Assembly (NCBI GenBank): GCA_964370985.1
Contig: CAYJLE010000001.1
Location: 216,811 to 280,810 of the forward strand
Reading direction: 5' to 3'
Origin: JAHDVS01 sp964370985
GTDB taxonomy: Bacteria; Actinomycetota; Thermoleophilia; Gaiellales; Gaiellaceae
DNA: 64,000 nt
Shown here: piece after piece, positions 23,493 to 31,930 of the stretch
Layout: each line of letters opens with the position of its first letter
Position numbering within the stretch: the stretch's first letter is position 1
The notes under the pieces: model-generated
Database searches by the model: none
The model's input: the letters and a program-made list of their open reading frames with translations, nothing else
What the model was told of the DNA's origin: nothing
Made by a program: the position numbers and the translations under genes

Positions 23493-25520
23493 TCAGAGGC
23501 GCGCGAGCACGTCGGCGGCGACGGCGCCCCGCTCGAGCACGAGCAGCGGGTTGACGTCGATCTCCGCCAGACGATCCGCGTGGGCCTCGACGACGCGCGC
23601 GAGCACCAGCGCCGCGTCGACCGCCGCGGCCGTGTCGCCGCGCGCGAGGAGCGGCGCCACCCGCAGGCTCGCGAGCGCCGCCTCCACGTCCTCCCGCGTC
23701 GTGGGCAGGAGCAGCGGTCGCGTGTCCGCGACGAGCTCGACGAGACCGCCGCCGCTCCCCGCGAGCAGCACGTGCCCGAACGCCGGATCGTGGACAGCTC
23801 CGAGGAGCAGCTCGCACACGGCTCCCTCGACCATGCGCTCGACGAGCACGCCCGAGAGCGGAACGCCGGGGTTCGCGGCGAGCATCGCCTCGACTGCCGC
23901 CGCGACCTCCCCCTCGTCGCGGAGCCCGAGCGAGACCGCCCCGGCGGCCGCCTTGTGCGGCAGCTCCGGGCTGCAGAGCTTCGCCGCGACCGGGAAGCCA
24001 AGCGCCGCGGCAGCCGCGGGAGCGTCGGCGGGCGCGACGAGCCGTCCCTCGGGGACGGCGAGGCCGAGCGGGGCGACGAGCGCTTTCGACGCGGCCTCGT
24101 CGAGGAGCCGGGCGTCGCCCGCGAGCGGGGCGACCGGCGCGAGCGGAGCCGGCGGCCCGGCCCGCCTGCGCTCGCCGAGGCGCGCGCATGCGCCGTGGGC
24201 GGCGAAGGCCTCCGCGAGCCCCTGGAGCGGCGCCGCGCCCAGGGCTAGCAGGTGCTCGCGCGCGTGCGGCTGGAGCGACTCGGGCAGCACGCTCGCGACG
24301 GCGGCCGGGATGCCACCCTCCGCGCACGCGGCGAGGTGGGCAGCGATCGCCCGGTCGACGTCGGCCGCGTAGGGCATGCCGGGCCGCGGGTAGTCGATCA
24401 CGAGCAGGGCCGCGTCGACCGGGTCCGCGAGCGCTGCGCGAAAGACGCGCCGGAGGGGCTCCTCGAGTCCCCAGAGCGCGGAGTTGTAGTCGAGCGGGTT
24501 CGAGACGAGCGCGAACTCGGGCAGCACCTCGACGAGCTGCGCCCTCGTCGCCGGCCGCGGCTGGGGCAACTCGAGCCCGTGCGCCTCGGCAAGGTCGGCG
24601 GCGAGCGCCGACTCGGCGCCGGAGCAGGTGAACACGAACACCCTGCGTCCGCGCAGCGGCCCGGCGGTGACGAGCGCCTTCAGCGTCTCGAGCAGCTCCG
24701 GGATCGAGCGGGCGCGGGCGACCCCGTAGCGCGCGAACAGCGCGTCGTAGAGCTCGTCGGAGCCGGCGAGCGAGGCCGTGTGGGTGAGCGCGAGCTCGCG
24801 CCCGAGCGTCGACGCCCCGGCCTTGCAGACGGCCAGCGGGATTCCGCGCTCGAGCGCCCTGGCGGCGGCGGCGGCGAACCGCGGCACGTCGCGCAGGCCC
24901 TCGAGGTAGATGCCGATCCCGGTCACCTCTTCCATGTCGAGGTAGGCGTCGACGACCTCGGCGAGCTCGACGATCGCCTGGTTGCCGATGCTCGCGACGA
25001 ACGCGAGCGGGAGCGAGCGCTGGCTCATCGTCACGTTGATGCCGAGGTTGCCGCTCTGGAGGACGGCGGCGACGCCACGCTCCCGCCGTTCGTGCGGCCA
25101 CGGCACCGGCCAGAGGCCGCCTCCGCCGACGAGGTCGATCGCGCCGTAGCAGTTCGGGCCGAGCACCGGCATGGTGCCTGCCGCGTCGCGGAGGGCGTCC
25201 TCGCGCGCGGCACCGTCCTCCGTGCCGGCCTCGGAGAAGCCGGCCGCGTAACAGGCGGCTCCGCCGGCGCCGATCGCGGCGAGCTCGCGCACGACCTCGA
25301 CGGTCGCGGCCGCGTTGACCGCGACGAATGCTGCGTCCGGCGCCTCCGGCAGCTCGGCGACGCCGCGATACGCGGGACGCCCGCCGAGCTCGCCGCGCGG
25401 ATGCACCGCGTAGACCGGCCCGTCGAAGCCGGCCGCCTCGCACTCGTCGCGGGCGGCGGCGGCGATCGCGCCGCCGACGAAGGCGACGCTGCGGGGGCGC
25501 AGCAGCCGGCGCAGGCTCAC
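23493..25520 (-). CDS. fused ADP-forming acyl-CoA (acetate-CoA) ligase, 675 aa
   Basis: It interconverts acyl-CoA plus ADP and acid plus ATP. The alpha-type part comes first: CoA-binding LRPRSVAFVGGAIAAAARDE near residue 8, AVLQSGNLGINVTMSQRSLP near 150, and the phospho-histidine loop LTHTASLAGSDELYDALFAR near 245. The beta-type ATP-grasp follows from about 470 (GFPVAAKLCSPELPHKAAAG, GVLVERMVEGAVCELLLGA, EIDVNPLLVL). The fusion order is common. GTG 25520 overlaps the hydratase stop (GTGA). With the hydratase it suggests catabolism of an acyl-CoA. Confidence 0.87.
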   Translation of the reverse strand: MSLRRLLRPRSVAFVGGAIAAAARDECEAAGFDGPVYAVHPRGELGGRPAYRGVAELPEAPDAAFVAVNAAATVEVVRELAAIGAGGAACYAAGFSEAGTEDGAAREDALRDAAGTMPVLGPNCYGAIDLVGGGGLWPVPWPHERRERGVAAVLQSGNLGINVTMSQRSLPLAFVASIGNQAIVELAEVVDAYLDMEEVTGIGIYLEGLRDVPRFAAAAARALERGIPLAVCKAGASTLGRELALTHTASLAGSDELYDALFARYGVARARSIPELLETLKALVTAGPLRGRRVFVFTCSGAESALAADLAEAHGLELPQPRPATRAQLVEVLPEFALVSNPLDYNSALWGLEEPLRRVFRAALADPVDAALLVIDYPRPGMPYAADVDRAIAAHLAACAEGGIPAAVASVLPESLQPHAREHLLALGAAPLQGLAEAFAAHGACARLGERRRAGPPAPLAPVAPLAGDARLLDEAASKALVAPLGLAVPEGRLVAPADAPAAAAALGFPVAAKLCSPELPHKAAAGAVSLGLRDEGEVAAAVEAMLAANPGVPLSGVLVERMVEGAVCELLLGAVHDPAFGHVLLAGSGGGLVELVADTRPLLLPTTREDVEAALASLRVAPLLARGDTAAAVDAALVLARVVEAHADRLAEIDVNPLLVLERGAVAADVLARL

Positions 25521-26296
25521 CGGCCGCGGAAGCGCGGCTCGCGCTTCTCGGCTACGGCAGCGAGCGCCTCGCGGTGGTCGTCCGTGCGCGAGCAGGCCTG
25601 GCCGGCGGCCGCCTCCTCGCGAAGCTGCTCGGCGAGCGTCCGCGAGTGGGAGGAGTCGAGCAGGCGCTTGGCGTGGCCGATCGCGACGGTGGGCCCGCTC
25701 GCGAGCTCGGCGGCCAGCGCCGCGCCCGCGGTCGCCAGGTCGGCGAGCGGGACGACCCGGGAGACGAGCCCGTTCGCGAGCGCGGTCTCGGCGTCCCAGA
25801 GCTCGCCCGTGTAGACGAAGCGCTTCGCGCGCTCGAGCCCGATCACCCGCGGTAGGAGCCAGGTGCCGCCAGCGTCCGGCGGGTAGGCCATCCACGTGTA
25901 CGCGCAGGCGAAACGCGCCTCGGCTGCGGCGATCCGAAAGTCGCAGGCGAGCGCGAGGTCGAGGCCGGCGCCGACAGCGGCACCGTTCAGGAGCGCAACG
26001 GTCGGGAGCGGCGCCGTGGCGAGCTCGGTCACGAGCGCGTGCGCGAGCTCGACCCAGGGCGACGCGCCCGCTTCGGCCTCGGGACCCTCCTCCACCCACG
26101 CTTTGACGTCGGCGCCGGCGCAGAAACCCTTGCCGGCGCCGGTGAGGACGAGGCAGCGCACCTCGGGGTCGGCGACCGCGGCGCGCAGCTCCGAGAGCAG
26201 CGCGGCGAGCAGCTCCGTGTCGAGCGCGTTTCGCACCTCCGGCCTGTTCAGGGTCAGGGTGCGGACCGCGCCGTCGTCCTCACGCAGCGCCTTCAC
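25517..26296 (-). CDS. enoyl-CoA hydratase/isomerase (crotonase) family protein, 259 aa
   Basis: Crotonase-fold features: LTLNRPEVRNALDTELLAAL near residue 14, the oxyanion loop GAGKGFCAGADVKAW near 53, and PTVALLNGAAVGAGLDLALA near 100, which supplies the second oxyanion NH. The hydratase glutamates are not obvious at the usual sites (WMAYPPDAGGTWLLPRVIG), so hydratase, isomerase or another crotonase activity is possible. GTG 26296 has TAGGGT six bases upstream (leaderless). It is translationally coupled to the acyl-CoA ligase. Confidence 0.83.
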   Translation of the reverse strand: MKALREDDGAVRTLTLNRPEVRNALDTELLAALLSELRAAVADPEVRCLVLTGAGKGFCAGADVKAWVEEGPEAEAGASPWVELAHALVTELATAPLPTVALLNGAAVGAGLDLALACDFRIAAAEARFACAYTWMAYPPDAGGTWLLPRVIGLERAKRFVYTGELWDAETALANGLVSRVVPLADLATAGAALAAELASGPTVAIGHAKRLLDSSHSRTLAEQLREEAAAGQACSRTDDHREALAAVAEKREPRFRGR

Positions 26297-26384
26297 GGCG
26301 CGACCCTACCGCAGGCGGGGCGGGCGCGAAAGGGGCGCGAAATCAGATCACCCGGCCGCGGCGCCCGCCTGCGAGAGTGGTGGC

Positions 26385-27074
26385 GTGCGCCGCATCGGCC
26401 TGCGTGTGTTCTTCGCCTCGGTGGCGCTGAACGCCGCGCTGGCGATCGTGGCGCTGCTCGCGGGCTCGTTCGGGGAGCTCGAGGGGAAGATCCTCTTCAG
26501 CTCGCTGTGCGTGACGGGCTCGCTCGTGCTCGTCCTCGCCTGCGAGGCCGCGCGCGAGCGGGGCGCGCTCGGGCTGCTACCTCGCGCCGGAGCGGCAGCG
26601 TCGCTCGCCGGCTTCGCGCTCGTGATCGCCGGGATCTGGACCGAGTCGGAGGACAGCAGCCTCACGCGGATCATGACCACCCTTCTCGCTGCGGCGGTGG
26701 CGGCGGCTCTCATCAGCCTGCTCTCGCTCGCCGAGCTCCCTCCCCGCTTTCGCTGGACGTTCCTCGCCGCTGCCGCGCTGGCGGCCCTGCTCGCGGCCCT
26801 GCTCGTGTCGGGGATCTGGGGCGAGTGGGAGAACGACTGGTTCTGGCGCTGGCTCGGCGCCGTGGCCGTGGCTCTCGCGGCGTTCGTGATCGTCGTTCCG
26901 GTGCTCGGGCGTGTCGGGCGCAGGGAGGCCGGCGCGATAGCCGCGCGCGTCTCCTTCTGCCCGCTGTGCGCGTCGCCGGTCTCCGCCCGGGCGGGGGCGG
27001 AGGTGCGCTGCGACGCCTGCGGGGGCGTGTTCGCCGTGACGGTGCGGAAGGACGGCGCTACGTCGAGCAGGTGA
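26385..27074 (+). CDS. membrane protein with C-terminal zinc ribbon, 229 aa, unknown function
   Basis: Six hydrophobic helices span residues 5-180 as three pairs, each followed by an acidic or aromatic stretch (GIWTESEDSS and GIWGEWENDWFWRW look like duplicated loops). The cytoplasmic C-terminus has CPLCASPVSARAGAEVRCDA followed by CGG, a two-CxxC zinc ribbon. No family was recognised. GTG 26385 is the likely start. The 3' end overlaps the convergent secreted protein gene by 17 bp. Confidence 0.65.
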   Translation: MRRIGLRVFFASVALNAALAIVALLAGSFGELEGKILFSSLCVTGSLVLVLACEAARERGALGLLPRAGAAASLAGFALVIAGIWTESEDSSLTRIMTTLLAAAVAAALISLLSLAELPPRFRWTFLAAAALAALLAALLVSGIWGEWENDWFWRWLGAVAVALAAFVIVVPVLGRVGRREAGAIAARVSFCPLCASPVSARAGAEVRCDACGGVFAVTVRKDGATSSR

Positions 27075-28269
27075 TCCGCTCAAAGACCTCGAGCGGCTCC
27101 AGCACGACCTCCCAGAGGATCAGGCCGACCGCCTGCTCGCTGCCGCCGGCCTCGGGCTCGAACGCGGTTGCCTTCCTGTAGTCGCTCGTGCCGGTCATCG
27201 TGTAGCGGCCGCTCGCGTCCACGCGCTTGCAGTACTCGTCCGCGGCGGCCTGCGGCGTGACGATCGCCTGCGGGTAGAGGATCCGGCCCGACCAGGTCAG
27301 GCCGCCCGCCGTGACGGTGCCGGTCGGACGCTCGAACGTCCTCGCCTCGGCCAGCCCGCCGCCACCACCACCGCCGCCGCCGCCGTCCGAACGGGCGGGG
27401 AGCACGCGGATCTTCAGGACAGCCTCCGGGTCGGCGCCACGCACCAGGATCTGCTCCAGCCCCGAGTACGTCCTCCAGCTCTTCGTCAGGGCAAGCTCGT
27501 AGAAGACCTTCAGGTACTTGGCCGTGAACGACTTCGGCACGCCCACGTCGATGTTGATCGCCCGTTTCGAGCTCGCGATCGGACCGTAGACGCAGCGCAA
27601 CCGCCAGGAGCTTCTCGTCTTGCTCTTCCGGCACACGTGCGCGCTACCGGACACACTCTCGATCTCCGTCTCGCCGACCTTGCGCGGCACGACCACGAAC
27701 AGGCTCACCGCGCTCGAGGCCACCCCGCGCGGCCCCAGCCCCTCGAGCTGGAACGCGATCCGCACCCGGTTGCCGCGCCGGACCGGGCTCGGCGCCCAGG
27801 TCCGGCCGAAGTCGAGAACCGCTCGGTTGTCCCCGCCGCTCTCGTAGCGATACAGCGTCGAGGAACCGGCGACTCCCGGCTTTCGTACCTCGAGCTCCCA
27901 CGGGTACGTGCCGGGGTACAGGTCCAGCTCGACCAGGTCGGTACCGCCCGGGATCGAGATCGCCGCCTGGGCGACGGTATCGCCGTCCGGGTCGGCGTAC
28001 CCCACGAGGTCGAAGAACTCGGGATCGAGCGTCTCCGGGTCGGGCGGCTTGCCGCTCGTGTTCCAGAAGATGCCCTGGAGCTCCCCGCTCGCGAGCTGGT
28101 GGAGCACGAGCCGCCGCTCCGGGATCGCCCCCTTCTCGGCCCAGACGCCGGTCCAGAGGTCGAACTGCGCGTCGACGCGCGCGCGCTCGCGCGGGATCGC
28201 GGCTCCCGCGGGAGCGGCGACGACCAGGGCGGCGAGAAACGCCGCGACGACCGCGAGACGAACGAGCAC
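27058..28269 (-). CDS. secreted protein of unknown function with polyglycine linker, 403 aa
   Basis: A Sec signal peptide (LVRLAVVAAFLAALVVAAPA, cleavage after AGA) leads a beta-rich exported protein. Residues about 25-290 include paired cysteines (HVCRKSKTRSSWRLRCVYG). A run of ten glycines near 302-311 separates a C-terminal domain of about 90 residues with two cysteines. No catalytic motif was recognised. GTG 28269 lies six bases from TACGAT (minus, 28276-28281), so it is probably leaderless. Confidence 0.7.
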   Translation of the reverse strand: MLVRLAVVAAFLAALVVAAPAGAAIPRERARVDAQFDLWTGVWAEKGAIPERRLVLHQLASGELQGIFWNTSGKPPDPETLDPEFFDLVGYADPDGDTVAQAAISIPGGTDLVELDLYPGTYPWELEVRKPGVAGSSTLYRYESGGDNRAVLDFGRTWAPSPVRRGNRVRIAFQLEGLGPRGVASSAVSLFVVVPRKVGETEIESVSGSAHVCRKSKTRSSWRLRCVYGPIASSKRAINIDVGVPKSFTAKYLKVFYELALTKSWRTYSGLEQILVRGADPEAVLKIRVLPARSDGGGGGGGGGGLAEARTFERPTGTVTAGGLTWSGRILYPQAIVTPQAAADEYCKRVDASGRYTMTGTSDYRKATAFEPEAGGSEQAVGLILWEVVLEPLEVFERITCST

Positions 28270-28306
28270 GGACGGATCGTAAACGCTCCCGCCGGCGATG
28301 CAACCC

Positions 28307-28347
28307 GTCGGGCGGGTCAGGACGGGCGGGTCAGGACCCGCCCGTAC
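28307..28347. repeat. palindromic repeat, family copy at 28.3 kb with partial duplication
   Basis: GGGCGGGTC-AG-GACCCGCCC occupies 28324-28343. Its left arm is present a second time just upstream (GGGCGGGTCAGGAC from 28310). The TGA of the adjacent XRE gene (28331-28333) lies inside it, as in the copy at 19.1 kb. Confidence 0.8.
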
Positions 28348-29263
28348 GGGGTGAACCCGGAACGGCGCGGGCGAGCCCGGGCGCCGCGGCGGCGGCGAGC
28401 TCCCGCCACGCGCCCGCGCCGACGCCGGGCGGGCGGGCGCGCTCCAGGATCCGGCGGATCGCTGGCAGGCCCGTCAGCGGGCCGTCCCCGCCGAGCAGGA
28501 TCACGAGGTCGTGCTGGCGAACGAGCTCGAGCGCCGTGGCGAGCTGGTCGATGCTGAGGCCGAGGGCCTCGACGTCGGCGTGCCGGTAGGCGCAGACGTC
28601 CACGGCGGGGGGACAGTGCAGGTGCTCGGCCCAGATCCGGTGCACCTCGGAGTCCCAGCGGCGCTCGAGCGCCACCTCGGCCTCGGCGTTTTGCACCCTG
28701 CGCATGACCGCGGAGCAGTCGGCGATCAGGAGGCCCACGCGGCGGCCCGCGTGGACGCGGGCGAGCTCCCGGACTTCGAGCTCGAGTGCCGCAACGAGCT
28801 GGTCAGGCACGAGCCGGGGGCCGTCGTAGGGGAACTTGCCCAGCTGCCACTGGCGCACGGTCGCACGCCCGCCGGGCAGGGCCGGCTCCTCGCCGCGCGG
28901 GTCCGCGATGCAGAGCCAGTGGTCGACCCGGTCGCCGAAGAGGCCCTCCGACGCCTCGAGCGGGCAGGCGCGATCGTCGAAGCTGTAGAGGAGAACGTGC
29001 CCGGCGGCGGACGTGCCGGGCAGACGAAGCGAGTCCAGGAGCCGCGCCACTCCGAGCTCGAGGGCGGCGGCGAGGCCGACCAACACGGCCACGGACGGGA
29101 CGGCCGGCCGGCCGGTTGCGGGGTTGCGGCCCCGCTCGATCGCGCTCACGTACGCGGGAGAGACCCCGGCCCTGGCGGCGAGTGCGCGCACGGAGAGGCC
29201 GAGCTCGCGGCGGCGATCGCGGACGTCGTGGCCGAACGCCTCCAGAGCGACCGCGTCGAGCAC
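28331..29263 (-). CDS. XRE-family transcriptional regulator with large C-terminal domain, 310 aa
   Basis: Residues 10-70 form an HTH_XRE (LGLSVRALAARAGVSPAYVS, then AIERGRN). The remaining 230 residues are unrecognised; they contain paired acidic and histidine residues (HRIWAEHLHCPP, LVILLGGDGPLTGLPAI) and may be a ligand or enzyme-like domain. GTG 29263 lies seven bases from TAAACT and directly beside an 18-bp palindrome, which suggests leaderless, autoregulated expression. It is divergent from the GcvT-fold gene, its likely second target. Its last codons and stop lie in the palindromic repeat. Confidence 0.75.
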   Translation of the reverse strand: MLDAVALEAFGHDVRDRRRELGLSVRALAARAGVSPAYVSAIERGRNPATGRPAVPSVAVLVGLAAALELGVARLLDSLRLPGTSAAGHVLLYSFDDRACPLEASEGLFGDRVDHWLCIADPRGEEPALPGGRATVRQWQLGKFPYDGPRLVPDQLVAALELEVRELARVHAGRRVGLLIADCSAVMRRVQNAEAEVALERRWDSEVHRIWAEHLHCPPAVDVCAYRHADVEALGLSIDQLATALELVRQHDLVILLGGDGPLTGLPAIRRILERARPPGVGAGAWRELAAAAAPGLARAVPGSPRTGGS

Positions 29264-29265
29264 GA

Positions 29266-29283
29266 TGTTTAGTTTACCAAACA
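29266..29283. promoter_or_regulatory. 18-bp palindromic operator next to the XRE gene start
   Basis: TGTTTAGTTTACCAAACA has the dyad TGTTTnGTnnACnAAACA. It overlaps the TAAACT -10 box of the XRE gene (minus) and lies upstream of the promoter of the GcvT-fold gene (+). It is the only AT-rich palindrome in the area and the natural site for the adjacent regulator. Confidence 0.6.
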
Positions 29284-29296
29284 CTGATCTTTGCAA

Positions 29297-29325
29297 TTGA
29301 CGCCGGCTGTGCCGGCGCCTAGACT
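29297..29325 (+). promoter_or_regulatory. sigma70 promoter of the GcvT-fold gene at 29.4 kb
   Basis: TTGACG (29297-29302) and TAGACT (29320-29325) are 17 bp apart, close to the consensus. Transcription would start near 29332, 74 bases before the ATG. Confidence 0.7.
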
Positions 29326-29405
29326 CGCCCGAGCATCGTCCACCGGCCGTGTCGCCCGGCGCGTATCGCCGCAGGCCACGGTCGCAGCCAGACCAGGGAG
29401 GCCCC

Positions 29406-30584
29406 ATGCGAGACCGGCTTTTCGCTCGCCGAGACATCGTCTGCTCGCTCGCCGAGCCGGGGTGGAACTACGGGCACCTCCGCTCGCCGTTCTACCGCTA
29501 CGACCTCGAGCAGGGCGCGACCTACTGCATCTACAACCGACGGATGATGCCCGTCTCGCTCGAGGGCTCGACGCGCGAGGAGGGTTACTGGGCGCTGCGC
29601 CGGACGGCGACGCGGCTCGACACCGGCGAGCTCCCCACGGAGATCGCGGGGCCCGACGCGGGGCGGCTGCTCGACCGCATCTTCACGCGCAAGGTCTCCG
29701 CGCTGGCGCCCGGGCGCTGCACCTACGGGATCGCCTGCTGGCCCGACGGCGGCGTGCTCGTCGACGGGATCCTGTTCCGGCTCGACGAGGAGCGGTTCTG
29801 GTACGTGCAGGCAGAGGGCGACTTCGTCGGCTGGGTGCGAGCGCACGCCCTCGCCTACGACGTGGAGATCCGGGATCCGGATTCGTGGGTGCACCAGATC
29901 CAGGGGCCCAAGGCCCTCGACGTGCTCGCTGACGCCTGCGACGACGGCCTGCCGGATGACTTCCGCTTCTTCGACGTGCGCGAGGTCAGCGTGGGCGGCC
30001 AGTCGGTGCTCGTCACCCGCACCGGCTGGACCGGCGAGGTCGGCTTCGAGGTCTACACGCGGCCCGGGATCGACTTCGACGCGTTGTGGGATCGCTTCAC
30101 GGAAGCGGGCGCGCGCCACGAGATGATCGACATCGGCCTCGATCCGATGGACATCCGCAGGATCGAGGCCGGGATCCTCAACAACATCTCCGACATGGAT
30201 CGGACGATGACCCCGTTCGACGCGGGTCTCGGCGACTACGTCGACCTCGAGCGCGACGACGACTTCTTCGGCAAGGTGGCGCTCCGGGCAGCCGACCGCC
30301 GCTGCCGCCTGTACGGCCTCTCCTGCGCGACCGCGGAGCCGCTGATCGGCGGCCCGGTCACGCGGGGCGGCGAGCGGATCGGCCACGTCACCGCCGCCGG
30401 CTGGTCGCCCTATCTCGAGCGTGGCGTCGCCTACGTGCTGCTCGCGAGCGCCGACCTGCTCGAGCCGAGGCAGGCCGAGGTGGTCGGCTTCGATCTCGCC
30501 ACCCACGCCTGCGAGCTCGTCGACCTGCCCTTCTACGACGAGGAGAAGAAGATCCCGCGCGGCCTCGAAGCGCCTACCGTGTAG
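29406..30584 (+). CDS. GcvT-fold folate-dependent aminomethyltransferase/demethylase-like protein, 392 aa
   Basis: The family moves one-carbon groups to tetrahydrofolate. Typical segments are RLLDRIFTRKVSALAPGRC near residue 92, GWTGEVGFEVYT near 205, IDIGLDPMDIRRIEAGILNN near 243 and FFGKVALRAA near 295. The order and length resemble DMSP demethylase DmdA-like and dimethylglycine-type GcvT paralogues rather than true GcvT, and no other glycine-cleavage gene is present. ATG 29406 is preceded by GGGAGG. The gene has its own promoter and faces the XRE regulator. Substrate unknown. Confidence 0.78.
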   Translation: MRDRLFARRDIVCSLAEPGWNYGHLRSPFYRYDLEQGATYCIYNRRMMPVSLEGSTREEGYWALRRTATRLDTGELPTEIAGPDAGRLLDRIFTRKVSALAPGRCTYGIACWPDGGVLVDGILFRLDEERFWYVQAEGDFVGWVRAHALAYDVEIRDPDSWVHQIQGPKALDVLADACDDGLPDDFRFFDVREVSVGGQSVLVTRTGWTGEVGFEVYTRPGIDFDALWDRFTEAGARHEMIDIGLDPMDIRRIEAGILNNISDMDRTMTPFDAGLGDYVDLERDDDFFGKVALRAADRRCRLYGLSCATAEPLIGGPVTRGGERIGHVTAAGWSPYLERGVAYVLLASADLLEPRQAEVVGFDLATHACELVDLPFYDEEKKIPRGLEAPTV

Positions 30585-30772
30585 ACAGCGAGAGGAGGAT
30601 CCCTGGGGCGAGCGGGCTGGGTGCTGGGAGCAGCCGCGGCGGCCTCGCGTGCTCGACGCAGGACTCGATCGGATCGCCGGGCCGCCCGCCGCGCCCGTCT
30701 CGGACGCAGCCGCCCGCCTCCACCGCCACCTCCCCGCTCCCGACGGGGGCCTGCTACCCTGACGTGCTCGCA

Positions 30773-31882
30773 ATGGGGAACACGCGCGTAACTGCCGCGC
30801 GGCCTTCACTTCCGGGGGCCGGGCGGGCTCCTGACGAGACCGGCGAGCTCGAGGTCCAGGCAGCCCGGCCCTGGCACGACGTGCCGATCTTCGAGGGCCG
30901 CGACCTCGCCTCCGACGAGCTCTGGGATCTCTCGCGCGCCCTCTCGAGGGCCAAGCGGGAGGTGGCGATGGATCCCCTTCGCCTGCCGAAGGCCCGGCGC
31001 GCCAGCGTCTCGCTGATCCTCGCGGCGGTCGCTGCAGCGACTCCCGCGCTCGCGTCGGCGCACTCCCGCTCGAGCAAGGCGTCGGAATCCGCGGAGGTGT
31101 TCGAGCGCTCGGCGCTGGAGCGAGGCGACCGCGGCCTCGCCGTCGAGCGGCTGCAGCGGGCACTCGGCATCACCGCCGACGGCATCTTCGGCAAGCAGAC
31201 GCTCAAGGCGGTGCGCGCCTTCCAGAAGAGCGCCCGGCTCGCCGTCGACGGCATCGTTGGCCCCCTGACGCTCGCCGCCCTCGACCGGAGGGCTGCCGCC
31301 GACACGAACGACGGCTCCACCCTGGAGCGCGGCGACCGCGGCCCCGCCGTCGAGCGGCTGCAGCGGGCACTCGGCATCACCGCCGACGGCATCTTCGGCA
31401 GGCAGACGCTCAAGGCGGTGCGCGCCTTCCAGGAGAGCGCCGCGCTCGCCGTGGACGGTATCGTCGGCCCCAGGACGCTCGCCGCGCTCGCAAACGGCTC
31501 GAGCGACCCCGAAGAAGAGCAGTCGCACGAGCCGGCGCCGGACGCCGAAACCCCGTCCGACATCGACGGCCGCCTCGGCGGGGCGCTCGCGCTCGCCCGC
31601 GAGCTGGGGCTGAACCTGATCTCCGCCCACCGCCCGGGCGCGATCATCGAGTCGAGCGGTCAGCCCTCCGACCACGGTGTCTTCCCCTCGAAGGCGATCG
31701 ACGTCCAGGGCTCGCCCGCGGAGATGGAGAGCTACGCGAGGAGGGTCGCCGGGATGAAGGGCGTCGACACGGTCATCTACGCGGGCGTCGGGATCTGGAC
31801 GGCCGGCAGCGGCTGGCACGAGATCCGCTCCGCGGTCACGCACGACTCGCACCTCGACCACGTCCACGTAGACACGTTCTGA
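30773..31882 (+). CDS. membrane-anchored peptidoglycan-binding protein with two PG_binding_1 repeats, 369 aa
   Basis: After about 75 cytoplasmic-type residues comes a hydrophobic anchor or signal (VSLILAAVAAATPALASA). Two PG_binding_1 domains follow (RGLAVERLQRALGITADGIF and RGPAVERLQRALGITADGIF). The C-terminal domain has SDHGVFPSKAIDV and HDSHLDHVHV, the metal-site layout of M15/VldE-like domains, so cell-wall binding or cleavage is likely. ATG 30773 lies just behind an extended -10 (TGCTACCCT, 30752-30760). ATG 30968, with GGGAGGTG upstream, would give a classic signal peptide and cannot be excluded, but codon use upstream of it looks coding. Confidence 0.75.
   Translation: MGNTRVTAARPSLPGAGRAPDETGELEVQAARPWHDVPIFEGRDLASDELWDLSRALSRAKREVAMDPLRLPKARRASVSLILAAVAAATPALASAHSRSSKASESAEVFERSALERGDRGLAVERLQRALGITADGIFGKQTLKAVRAFQKSARLAVDGIVGPLTLAALDRRAAADTNDGSTLERGDRGPAVERLQRALGITADGIFGRQTLKAVRAFQESAALAVDGIVGPRTLAALANGSSDPEEEQSHEPAPDAETPSDIDGRLGGALALARELGLNLISAHRPGAIIESSGQPSDHGVFPSKAIDVQGSPAEMESYARRVAGMKGVDTVIYAGVGIWTAGSGWHEIRSAVTHDSHLDHVHVDTF
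31115..31282 (+). repeat. direct repeat 1 encoding a PG_binding_1 domain
   Basis: This stretch and 31322-31489 are nearly identical at DNA level over about 168 bp (offset 207 bp), including silent positions. That indicates a recent tandem duplication or ongoing gene conversion. Confidence 0.8.
31322..31489 (+). repeat. direct repeat 2 encoding a PG_binding_1 domain
   Basis: Second copy of the unit at 31115-31282; the differences cluster near the 3' end of the unit. Confidence 0.8.
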
Positions 31883-31930
31883 GCCCGGAGCCCCGGGCGC
31901 TCCGACCGCGAGCGACAGCGGATGACGGCG

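Noticed and set aside
27362..27391. Run of GCC/CCG-type triplets at 27.36-27.39 kb as a regulatory microsatellite
   Set aside because: It encodes the polyglycine linker of the secreted protein in the correct frame.
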